A DNA stretch of 64,000 nucleotides from Macrophomina tecta (lineage: Eukaryota; Ascomycota; Dothideomycetes; Botryosphaeriales; Botryosphaeriaceae), in assembly GCA_024180945.1 (NCBI GenBank), contig JAKSGN010000006.1, positions 3,596,001 to 3,660,000 of the forward strand. Direction: 5' to 3'. Below the pieces are notes generated by a model. That model was not told the origin of the DNA, searched no databases, and saw only the letters and a program-made list of their open reading frames with translations. Positions 12,709 to 22,790 of this stretch are shown here, in pieces (the stretch's first letter is position 1; the number at the start of each line of letters is the position of its first letter). A program made the translations under genes and the position numbers.

Positions 12709-13865
12709 TTACAGCATGGCCATAGCGACGGCAGCCGCACCCACGAGGGCGACACCGCTGCCGACGCGGTAGCTGTTGGCAGCACCAGTGAAGGGCGAAG
12801 GAGTAGGCGAAGCAACGGGTGTGCTGACGGGAGTGCCGGCAGCAGAAGAGGCGGGGGTGCCTGCAGCAGTCGCAATCGGCTGGCCGTCCGAACGGATCGA
12901 CACGGGGGTGGGGGTTGAGGCGACGGGGGTGCCGGCGCCAGTTGCGATGGGCTGGCCGTCGGAGCGGATGGAGACGGGAGTTTGAGGGGGTGCGACGGGG
13001 GTGCCGATGGAACTGGCGATGGGCTGGCCGTCGCTGCGGACAGGGACGGGGGTCGCGATGGTGCTGGCAATGGGCTGGCCATCACTGCGGACCGGGACGG
13101 GAGTGCCAACGGTGCTGGCAATGGGTTGACCGTCACTGCGGACGGGGACAGGAGTAGCGGCACCGGTGGCTATGGGCTGGCCGTCGGAGCGGATGGAGAC
13201 GGCGGAGGTAGCGATGGGCTGGCCGTCGGAGCGGATGCTCACGGCGGAGGTGGCAGCGGGCTGGCCGTCGGACTTCTGGCTGGCGGCGGCGCTGCCGCTG
13301 CCGCCGTTCTGGATGATGTTGATGTAGATGGGCGAGCAGAGGGATCCCCAGTTGCGGTCGTAGAAATTGTAGAACTTGCTTGCACCCTCACCGCTCTGGC
13401 AGCCGTAGAAGATGGCAGAGCCGCCGAGAGCAAGGGAGCCGTTAGAGCAGGCGCTGAAGCCATCATTGTAGATGGTGCCGGCTTGCGGAGGCTTGTCGAA
13501 CTGCAGCTGGTAGTTGCTGGCGATATAGCCAGTGCGGCCTTGCTGGTCGGTCAACTTGCCATCGGCGAGGGTCAGCTCCAGGATAGTATCGGCGGGGCCA
13601 CCGGACTCGCTCTGGCGAGGCAACAGGTTGCGCTTGGCGACGCCCTGGTGGTTGGTGGCATTGAGGATGGTGATGGTGAATTTGCCAGGGTCTGGGTAAA
13701 AGTCAGTACGGTAGAGCAGAGCGAACTTCCCAATTGGTACGCACAGGTAGGCTGGCAGCCACTGGGGGCGGAGGCCGTAGGCTTCAGATCCTGAGTGACA
13801 CCCTGGGGCTGAGGCAAGGCCAGAGCGGTGCCGGCAAGGGCAGCGAATGCGAGGGCAAACTTCAT
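12709..13865 (-). CDS. PIR-repeat cell wall protein with GPI-type C-terminus
   Basis: Exons on the minus strand are 13865-13745 and 13691-12709, giving 367 aa. The order is: signal peptide (MKFALAFAALAGTALALPQP); a Lys-Arg site at 60-61; then a globular domain carrying LTDQQGRTGYIASNYQ, GFSACSNGSLALGGSAIFYGC and FYNFYDRNWGSLC, which is the cysteine domain found at the C-terminus of yeast Pir proteins. Next come eight PIR-like repeats with an SDGQP core (about residues 165-310), a Ser/Thr/Pro-rich stretch, and a hydrophobic tail ending GAAAVAMAML that fits a GPI signal. In yeast, PIR repeats are ester-linked to beta-1,3-glucan through glutamine. This protein is therefore probably a structural mannoprotein of the wall. 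The domain order is reversed relative to yeast Pir proteins. Confidence 0.9.
12850..13275 (-). repeat. Minisatellite encoding eight SDGQP repeats
   Basis: Within the wall-protein gene, eight related units each encode (S/P)(I/V)RSDGQPIA or a near variant; the first unit reads SQKSDGQPAA. Spacing is uneven because of inserted Thr/Pro/Ala linkers. Such coding repeats commonly vary in number between strains. Confidence 0.8.
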
Positions 13866-16800
13866 GGCTGGCGGATTAGATATTAGGTTGATTAACGATG
13901 GTGGAGCCGGCAAGCAGTGGGACAGCGAGGACTCTTCCACAGGTCTAGAGCGACAGTTTTTCTCCTTGGAGTAGAGGAAGTGGTGTCAGGGCTGGCTGTG
14001 GGAAGTAGAAGAATGGATGTGCGGCGGATGGGATATTTGTACACTGCAGGGCGGCAGGGTAGCAGATGGCTGGAGCCAGCACGGCGGTTGGCTGGTGCGC
14101 AGCAATGACACAGGCGTCAGGCGTCTGGCAGCCTCCACGCACAAGCTTGGCCGGATGCGCGTGAAGACGGCGTCCACTTTTTCGAGGGCGTCAAACCGCA
14201 AGCAGCAAGGCGTGTGCAGGCTGTGGGGAAGGGCCTCGCGATCGCCCCAGGCTAGCCGGGTGCAAGCCGCGCAACACCTGGAGCCAGCAGACAAAGAGAC
14301 ATTGTTTCTGAATTCCAGCCCCCTCGCGTCGCCCGCACAAATGGCACGGCGAGCTGTTGCCGGGGCGCTCGAGTCGTCGAACGCGCAGCAGCTGGAAGCA
14401 GCCGCGCCTCTTCCGCTCGCGCCCGTCACATGTCTCAAGCTCCGACGGGTGCAGGCAGGAAAGCAGGCGGGCAGACAGACAGACAGGCACGGCGACGTCC
14501 GCCCGGGGCGTGGCTTGCATGCGCGGGGAAACGAGGCGGCACAGCTGCCCGGTCTGCTCCTCCCTCTGATAATGACAACAATAGCGTTGGCTCGTCTAGC
14601 GGACCTTCGCGGCCCTTGCCCACTCGGGCAACCGGCGTGGACGAGAGCTCGGCGCCGCCGACGCTGGCGCCGATGTGCGGCTCCAAAAAATCACCGGCCA
14701 GCAGCAGGCGTTGCTTGGCTGGCTGGCCGCCGTGGGTGGTGGTGGTGGTGGTGGTGGTGCCGCCACGGCCCAGCACTCGCGCCAGGCACACGTCGAGCTC
14801 CAGCGGCCGACACCGTCATGTCCGCCGGCGCTGCGCTCGTATCCTGGCCGAAGCTGTCGCGTTTTTCAGCAGAGACAGCGAATGGAGGGGCCGGATGCGG
14901 CATCGGCAGCCGCGCCCCGGAGCAGCGCCGGGAGGCCCTGGTGACGGCGAGTGGTGGGCGAGGGGTGCACAGGCGGTGGCCGTGAGCTATGACGCCACGG
15001 GTGAGGGCGGCATCTCGCGATTCGGGGCGGCTTCGAGAGGGGCGTGGGTGGTGAGCGGCATTGAGGTGTCGTTGGGCTGGGCTGGGCTGGCGGCCGCCCG
15101 CCGCCCGCAGCCGGTCGACTCGACACACAGGCCGCGCCGGCAGCCCTGCGCGCCCGCTGTGAAACGCTTATCCAAACCTCTATCGTCATTGCACGCGCCG
15201 CCAGACATGCCGCCTCCTGCTTGCGCCTGCTGCCATGCGTCGACAATTCCTCTGCGAGAACAAGCTCCACAAGGCGCGCGGATGCGGTGCGCAGATCGCG
15301 CGCCTCGTGCGCGAACAGGGCACCCCCGCCCGCCCGCGATCGTCCACGCCGCGCCAGCCCGGCCGATTCCTCCTGCGTCCTGGCCGCCTGTCAGCGCTGC
15401 TCGTCGCCCTCCGTCGCCCTTCGCCGCACACCCTTCGCCAGCCGCCCGCTGTCGTACGCAGCGCACAGCCTCGCAGCCCGCGGCCCAGTTCCCAGCCTCC
15501 CGCACCTGGGCCTCTCCTCGCTCCGCCCTGGCACGCCTGCAGCCCGCCCACACTGTGTAGGCACGACCAACTACAAGCTCCGTGGCGCTCCGCCACTGCC
15601 GCCCTCCAAATCCACCAGCCCCGCTCGCTGACTCGCCGCTCAGACCACCAGCCACCGCTTTTTGTTGTCGTCATGTCCGTCTGTTGACGTCCAGACCGGC
15701 CGCGCCGAGGGCTGCCATTGCACCTCATCGCATTCACAATTGCCCTCCCGCGCTGGTGCCGGCTCCGGAAAGATTGCCTGCCAAAACAACGTGCATTGAG
15801 AAATCCGCCCCATTTGCCGACCACTTGCATTCTTCCATGGCGGATAAACTCGTGTGCGCTGGCTGCATGATCAAATGACTCCAAAACAACGTGCATTGAG
15901 AAATCCGCCCCATTTGCCGACCACTTGCATTCTTCCATGGCGGATAAACTCGTGTGCGCTGGCTGCATGATCAAATGACTGATCGTCCGCCATCCTTGTG
16001 CGCCCACCCCCATGCGGGGAGGGACGGCTCCCTGCACAATGCGCCGTTCAGCACTTGCCCGTCGAGCTTCTCTCCCCACACCCGACTTCCGGTGTGATGA
16101 AGACAGATCACTGCAGCCTGGCCCCAGCGCCTGCGGCGGTGAGTTGATCCCCCTCCCTCCCTCTCTCCATCCAAGTGCTTTTGCGGAGAGCGGCCACAAG
16201 GGATTGGGGCAAGCTACTCCCTCGGACGCACAGCATAGAGCCTCTCGCTTCTGCACGCAGTGCAACCAATCGAGACTAGTCGGCAGTCTGAAGAGCCTGT
16301 CTCGCGCGCATCTTGCAGCGCATCATCGGTTCCCTCGTAGCACAGTCCCCGCATCTCCTTATGCTGCTCACCAACAGTAGGCCTCCGCGACAATTGGTCC
16401 CTTCCCTGGTCAGTTCATGGGGGAATCGGCTCATTAACAGCCTGAACAAAGTTTCGTCGTGAACCCGGCTGCTCCATCTAGACGCCTCAGCTGACAACAG
16501 GATTGGGGGCTGCCGATACACCAACACCGTTGTGGTACGGCGTGGTGAGAGGCCACCTCTTCTCAGCTTTCGCGCGAATTAACTTTGAATGGCGGCTCCT
16601 TCCTGTTCCGGCAACTCCATCCGCCTCTGGTCTCAAGCCGTCGGATATCCGCTTTACCCGTCTCACCCCGATTCCCTGATCGGGGCGAATCCCACCCGTC
16701 AGAATGGCGTCTTTCTTACAGCCGCATATATTGAGAGTCCCGGCGAGACCGCTTGGCAACTTGCACAATCTGTACTTTTTGTTTCCACCACTCCCGTCTG

Positions 16801-19157
16801 CTGGCCTGTTTCTTTTCCCTGACCTCTACTCTTGGATCAAGAATTCACAATGACCTCGTATCATGGTTGAGGCGCTGTAGAGTATTGTGAAATCCTTAGC
16901 CGCGGAGTTATCATGGGACCTACGAGTCAATGAAGTCCTGTTGCGGAGTGTCGAAATTTCATCTGGCTGCCTCTGTAGTTTACAGCCATATAATTTTGAT
17001 GATCTAAATAATATCATTGTACACGTGGGCTTTGCTTCATAGCCAAGTATTGCAGCGTCGGTTCACTGCTGTCTGTTCAGTCGGATTCGTGTTTGCAAAT
17101 ACACTAAACCTCTTCCCCTCTTCTCAGGAGCCATTCCGCGGTGGGTCAACAAAGACTGTAAATTTCATTGGACTCGTGGGGTTGCCAAAGTATGTTTCAG
17201 TGTGTTATTGAGAGGTTGAATACACGTGCTAATATCTTAAATATACAGGTGTCTATTTTTTCGTCAGCGAGTACACGCCACTCCTAGATATTTATTCTCG
17301 AGCCATATCCCGCCAACCTCGAGGTTCTTCTTAAAAATTCCAAATGTAATATTCGGATGCTTTTAACACTCGATTTTCAGGGCTATCTCCGAGATTCCCA
17401 AGCCTAATATCAGTACATGGACAGGACGCTGTTCAACATCAAAAGCTGGATGATGACCGTAGTTCTGCTGGATTAGAGCTAGCTTTTCGTTGGGAAAGTC
17501 ATTGAATCTACCGTCGGGAGCCATCGTGCGCATATACGCAAAGTGTAGTCTTGTACGAGTGATCTGTAGTAGGAGAGCGAAGTTGTTGGACCGAAAAAAG
17601 CACGACGCCGCACTTAGATTCAGTGCGATTTGATTGATTTATGTTCCAATACTTCCGCCTAGTATTTGAAGATGGGTGAAAGAGTATCTCTACATACATG
17701 ACTTAAACAATTACCAATTTCCAGCATGGTAAAGAACATCATCAATCACTTGATAGGCTTTTAGACAGATATGTTTGTCTTAGTTTTTGACTCTATATGG
17801 ACGTTAAACGAGTCAGCCAATTAATCAATCATTATACGTGGCTTCAGACGGTGTAACCGAGGAAACCCAGCCATCCGAGCAAGCGCTAGACCGAGCGTGT
17901 TGGGCATGATGATGGCTTCGGCCTTGTGTTTATGAAAATTTTCGGAAGTTCCAGTATTTGGATTAACGCTCGGATTCGAGAAATTGCTAAAAATGAGCTC
18001 GAGCGTCAATTATCGGTTGTAGGCGTTCGCCGGCACTACTTCCTCCTCTAGTAAAGTTGTTTTTCTAGAACTTGGTTTAGAAACATCCAATTGAAAAATG
18101 AGCTTAACTATCTCCGTTCTGCTCCCTGTTAACGCGTTTTTGTTGGAAAATGACTAATTGGCAGCCTTGATTCAACTGATGAAGATGAGTTCCCATAGAT
18201 TGGCATATCTAGTAGAGGGAGGCCGTACGGGCTTCCCTTATACCTATTCTACCTACTAGGGTAAAACGGGTATGTAACTTGCTTACCTGCTGAGACAGGT
18301 GTGCAACGAGTATAAGACATAACTGAATCCAAAACACTACTGAATCAAATATTCCAACAGTTTTACTCGTGCGCTGCGCACAACGTTTTCCACCTAACAT
18401 CGTTAACGGGTGTATGAAGATGAGAATGAAGGATTCTTTCTTACTTTACGTCCGGGTAGGAAACGATTGTATCCTTTCCTAGAAGGCGACTCTCCTACAA
18501 CTAGTATCGAAGAAGCCTACCTAGAAGCGCAACCGAGCACAACTTTATTATATTTTTGACCTAGCGTGTTAGGTTCGTCCCTTCCGTGGGACGTGCGTAA
18601 GGTCTGCCAGAGCCGGCGTTGTCTATTAGTCCTTATCTAGTGTTCCTTTAACTCCGGATTGAATCATTATTTTTAATACGAGCAGGGCTTAATTAGGGGT
18701 TACCTCATTCATCGTTGCTACACTTCATTTACCCACCAGCCCCCCTTGGTGGATGAAATTACCGATTTGGTACACTAGAGACGCGGTGTTGTGCACCGAA
18801 CAGGGGTAATGACCTATGGCATGGAACGAGTTTGATTGAAGTCTACCAAAGAACTTTTGTAACTTGGAGGTTGTCAGTGAATATCTTGTTTCCTTTTTCG
18901 CTCCATCCGCCCCAGGATGGTGCATAGTTTAAAGCTTATTTCGTAGTCTCTGGTATCGAAATAATTACACCGTCGTTCCCTGAAGCTACAGAAGCAACGC
19001 CGTAATCTATAGCCCTTTCGATGGGCGTCTGCTTAGCCGGCTGGTTGCCCACCGTCTCGCCTTCCAGGAAAAGATCTCTTCTCTGCTTCCATACTGCCCG
19101 AAACAAGTCGCTGCTGCCGGCCTTGCGTCATCTTTTCTCCAACCGGAGTGACCTCAG
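13866..19157. other. Long gene-poor region
   Basis: About 5.3 kb without a supportable gene. The left part (to about 16 kb) is GC-rich with a (GGT)n tract near 14738-14760 and long overlapping ORFs on both strands that are compositional. The right part (about 16.8-19.1 kb) is clearly more AT-rich with many stops in all frames and may be decayed repeat sequence. It also holds the upstream region of the PIR-like gene. Confidence 0.5.
15781..15980. repeat. Perfect 100-bp tandem duplication
   Basis: Bases 15781-15880 are repeated without a single mismatch at 15881-15980, each copy beginning ccaaaacaacgtgcattg and ending tcaaatgact. Flanking bases differ, so the unit is exactly 100 bp. No coding sequence is involved. 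Perfect identity means the duplication is very recent or an assembly artefact. Confidence 0.97.
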
Positions 19158-20783
19158 TTAAGAAGCAGGGAAGTCCTTTTTGGCCTTGAGACCACTCTGC
19201 TCCAGAACCATTCTGTTCTTCTCAAGTTCTTTGCCAAGCAGGATGAGCCTCTCCTCAACTGGCAGATGTCTCAGCTCTTCAAGGCTCATCGTACCCTTCT
19301 TCGATTGAGCGTCTTGCGAAGGAGCCACCAAAGCCCCAGGATTTCCTTTCTCAGTGCTCTTCGGCTCCGCCTTCCCGGGCACATCCAGTCCAGTCCTTCC
19401 AGCACCATGGGCCATACGCCGCTCGATAAGGGTTGAGGAAGAGAGAGTTTCTGGGGCCTGTTTATGCTTGGTCTGGCGACCGGGCATCGAAGAGAGAGCA
19501 TCCATCGTCATCTGCCTTAGCAGGCGTTCACCAAACGTCGACTTTGTGAAATCCGTACGCCTGCGAAGCTCAGCAGCAGCAGCGCGATGTCTTTCCAGCT
19601 TCCTGCGCCACTCCGCCATCGACGGCTGAGTCGGAGCACCCGCAATCGCGCCACCCTTCCCACCCATCTCAGCGCGCTCCGCACCATCATCAACCTTCGC
19701 GCTCAACCTCGCCAACTGCGCCTTCAACTTCGCCATCTCCCTCTTCGTCTCCTCCAATTTCCTCGCCCTCTCCGCCTCCAACAACGTTCTCCTCTCCTCT
19801 CCCCTCTCCCTATCCCCCTTCACCGGGCGCTTCAATTCCTCCCTCTTCCGCACCAACTTCTCCCGATCATACTCCCCGTCGCCAAACAACATATCCCGAT
19901 CCCCTGTCAGCGGATACTCCAACACTTCGCCGCGCGCATGCCCGCGCAAGTCGCGCAGCACGAGGCTCTCACCCGCCTCTTCTGACGCGCGGAGACGCGC
20001 GGCCGCGTCGGCGTCGGCGTAGTGGTGGCGCTGCGGGCAACGGGACAATTTGTTGCTGTTGAAGACGGTGGTGCGCTTGGGCATCGGGATGGAGAGCGTC
20101 GGCGCGTAGCTGTAGGTTGGTGGAAGCGGCTGCTGGGCCGCTACACGCTGGCGGTTGTTGTAGGCGGGCGTGTAAGTGGGGACTGGGCCACTGATGGGCG
20201 GGAGCTGGGCATAGGGGTTGCCCGGGTCGAGGAGGGTAGACGGTGTGAAGGTGAGTGGGTGGTAGGTGCTGGTGCTCGCGGCCTCGGTATGGGTCGGCGG
20301 GTAGCCGGCGTTGTAGGCGGTCATGGGCGGGAAGGTGGATGTCGTGGGCGAGTGGTGAGGGCGCGCGCGCAGGTACTGCGGTGAGTTGGCGGCGGAGCCG
20401 GCGGGAGAGGTGTGGAGGGGCTGGAGTTGGTCCGCCGGAGGTGCTGGCATGCGCATGGTAGGGAGAGCCCGGGGTGGATGCGGCAGGGCAATGCTACTCG
20501 TGTCGGAGGATGTCATCTGTGGCGCTTTCGGTGGCTGACCGGCCATATCACCGTTGTTGGAGCACTTCTCCTCGTTGAGCTGCCTAAACTCGAAGAAGCG
20601 CTGACGGTTCTCCTTGACGGTCTTCCCCAGCTCCGACATCTTCTGCTGCAGTGCCATGAGTTCGGCGCCGGTGAAGGCTCTACTTGCAGGTGCAAGGGGC
20701 GGTTTGAAGTTGCGGTTGCGAGCCGCGAGCTCGGGGCCGGAGTGGTCTTCAGCAGGAGTAGGGCGGATAACGGGATCCATCAT
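19158..20783 (-). CDS. Conserved-looking hypothetical protein with coiled coil
   Basis: The open frame encodes 541 aa from the first in-frame ATG (20783). I do not recognise a family. The N-terminal part has a helical block (GAELMALQQKMSELGKTV..RQRFFEFRQLNEEK, about residues 40-70), followed by a long Pro/Ser/Tyr-rich disordered stretch. A charged segment (about 240-350) contains a strongly predicted coiled coil rich in Glu, Lys and Arg, and the C-terminal tail ends with LRHLPVEERLILLGKELEKN. The same frame stays open upstream of the ATG to about 20890, with coding-like sequence and a CAG that could be an intron acceptor, so a 5' exon may be missing from this model. It is probably cytosolic or nuclear; function unknown. 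Confidence 0.7.
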   Translation of the reverse strand: MMDPVIRPTPAEDHSGPELAARNRNFKPPLAPASRAFTGAELMALQQKMSELGKTVKENRQRFFEFRQLNEEKCSNNGDMAGQPPKAPQMTSSDTSSIALPHPPRALPTMRMPAPPADQLQPLHTSPAGSAANSPQYLRARPHHSPTTSTFPPMTAYNAGYPPTHTEAASTSTYHPLTFTPSTLLDPGNPYAQLPPISGPVPTYTPAYNNRQRVAAQQPLPPTYSYAPTLSIPMPKRTTVFNSNKLSRCPQRHHYADADAAARLRASEEAGESLVLRDLRGHARGEVLEYPLTGDRDMLFGDGEYDREKLVRKREELKRPVKGDRERGEERRTLLEAERARKLEETKREMAKLKAQLARLSAKVDDGAERAEMGGKGGAIAGAPTQPSMAEWRRKLERHRAAAAELRRRTDFTKSTFGERLLRQMTMDALSSMPGRQTKHKQAPETLSSSTLIERRMAHGAGRTGLDVPGKAEPKSTEKGNPGALVAPSQDAQSKKGTMSLEELRHLPVEERLILLGKELEKNRMVLEQSGLKAKKDFPAS

Positions 20784-21780
20784 CTTCTCCAGGGTGTCCA
20801 GGTCAGTGGAGCCGGTCAGAGCGGGGTGGGAACTGCGCGATGATGATAGCGTGAGGAAGGCAAGGTAGGGGAGGGAGTCGGTCGTATTCGCTGTCCCTCG
20901 GGACTTCCTGCGTCATTTATGAGCGTTTTGTTGCAAACTTAATGGTTTTGCGCTTATTTGGGTCAATCACGAGCAGAGGCGAAAAGGCTCCGAAGAAGGT
21001 TAGTTGAGGCTGAGGCAGATGTTGAGGAAGAAGGTACAGTGGCCGACAAGCTATTAGAGTTTTTATAGGCAGCGTAAAAGGTCTCGGAAGGGCTTCGGAA
21101 GAGCAAACAAGTGAGTTGGTGAGCAATTGTTTAGTAAAGTGGGCGGGCACGTGCTCTTGCAAGGTAGTTGCGCCTGATAATATTGCATCACTTCACCAAA
21201 TCATCGTTTCCTTTGCAACTTAACAATCAGGCGCCTATTTAATTTCACAAACATGGTCGGGAAAGTTACTGTCACAATTTATAGCAGAGAGTTCTGCCAC
21301 AGTAGGGGGAGTTTTTTTTTTTTTTTTTTTTTTTGTCATTAAATGGAGATGTCTTGAACACCAATTCGAATGTGACTCACCCTAAAAACCATTCGAGATA
21401 ACATGCTAAGCAGGAAAATATCATACCCAATACAGAAAATCGTCACGAAACCATCTCCCGTCATTTAGCGAGGGACCTCAATCGCATGCGGTCTTACGCC
21501 TATCCAGCGTGACTGGACAGCCTGCCTCCATTACCGCCGTTCAAAAGGCCCAAATAACACACCTTCCCTCTTCATTCACATACCCCTCCACTTCTCAACC
21601 TATAATACATCCCTGACCACCTCCCCGGTCCACTTCTGTCCCCACGCTGATCTGCCCGTGATCAAACACAGTACAAGCTACAGGCCACGTTTCCTTTTCT
21701 CCTTCCACCTCACCATCCTGATCCTCACTCCTCTCGTCGCCAGCAAATCTCCAACCTCTCTTCTTATGCAGCACGATCAT
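20784..21780. other. Intergenic region with a 23-T tract
   Basis: Presumed upstream region of the coiled-coil gene, with a run of 23 T at 21312-21334. No ORF is convincing. Confidence 0.4.
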
Positions 21781-21790
21781 CCTAACCAGT

Positions 21791-22790
21791 TTACCCAACC
21801 CCGCCAAATCCCCATCTTCCGTCTCTCCACTCTCGCTCCATCGTATTCCTCACCGTAGTAGTCCTCGCCATACTCTTCACCCCCGCCTCAAAATCCTTCG
21901 GATTCCACTCCGCCTCGCCCTCCCCATCTGCGCCTCCATATAATACCTCGCCATAGTCCTTATTCTCTTCAACAATAAGGTCATATGCATGGAATGAATT
22001 GCCCTCCTGCTGGTGGTGGTGGCGGCGGTACTGCGGTGGTCCATCTCCCATGAAAAGGCCACAATACCCGCCACCGAAGCCGCAATGCTGGTTAGCAAGG
22101 CCCTGACCGCCATAAATACGCGGTACAAAAGGCTGCGCGATAATTTGCTGCTACTGGTACGGGTCCCGCGCGTAGCGACCTCGGTAGCCAGACGCGAATA
22201 GCATACCCCTATGGGCTGTTGCTGGTACGGGACGAGTGTGGGTTCGAGCGGATAAGCGGTGCCTGCGAAACCCACACCAGGCACAAGTCATTGGCTGGGC
22301 GCGAAAGCTTCGCTGGATGTCGCCTGATACTTCTGCTGCTGGAGGTAGGGTCTCGAGGGCGGTGACAGGAACCCTCCTCTTCCTTGTCCTCTTCCTTTTC
22401 CCCATCCTCCTCATTTTTCACTTATTCCCCCCTTCGTCTTTCGCTTTCACTTTCCCTTCCCTCCCTCCTTCACTTCATCTTTCTCTACCATTGCCACGAC
22501 CCCTGCGACGATCGCCACGAGGAGCGCCACGGGGATAAACAAAGGAGCCGCGGCCTAGGACGAAAGTCAAACCGCGCTGGTAGCCGCGGCTGCGGGCCGA
22601 TGGGGGTTCTCTGAGGCCGCCCGCAGCCTTTGGTCAGTACGGCTGAGCCAGGCGTGGGGTAGGAACGCTGGCGGCTTGTCTGGTGCGCGGGCGTGGCCGG
22701 CGTGGGAAGCGGGAGCGCGGCAGTTGAGCAGACGCGGTGGAACCATGTTGCATTTGCTGCTGTACAGGTGTGGCAGAGGCAGAGGAAGAT
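21791..22790 (-). pseudogene. Degenerate low-complexity protein gene
   Basis: Coding-like minus-strand segments can be followed across about 1 kb but are interrupted. One frame reads GYRGRYARDPYQ, a TAG at 22151-22153, then QQIIAQPFVPRIYGGQG and on to HHHQQEGNSFHAYDL. Further upstream (towards 22800), coding-like segments such as GYQRGLTFVLGRGSFVYPRG and LVPGVGFAGTAYPLEP lie in other frames with further stops. No introns explain the breaks. The ancestral protein was Arg-, Gly- and Gln-rich; I do not recognise the family. It could instead be a real gene with poor sequence quality. Confidence 0.4.

Noticed and set aside
1..14000. A secondary-metabolite or dedicated polysaccharide-degradation cluster
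   Set aside because: GH92, GH3, small secreted and wall-protein genes are adjacent but there is no regulator, transporter or synthase among them; adjacency alone does not show co-function.
14430..15560. 376-aa plus-strand ORF, with a 359-aa minus-strand ORF at 15186-16265 and others
   Set aside because: Mutually overlapping ORFs on both strands in GC-rich DNA; Arg/Ala/Pro-rich without domains or conserved starts.
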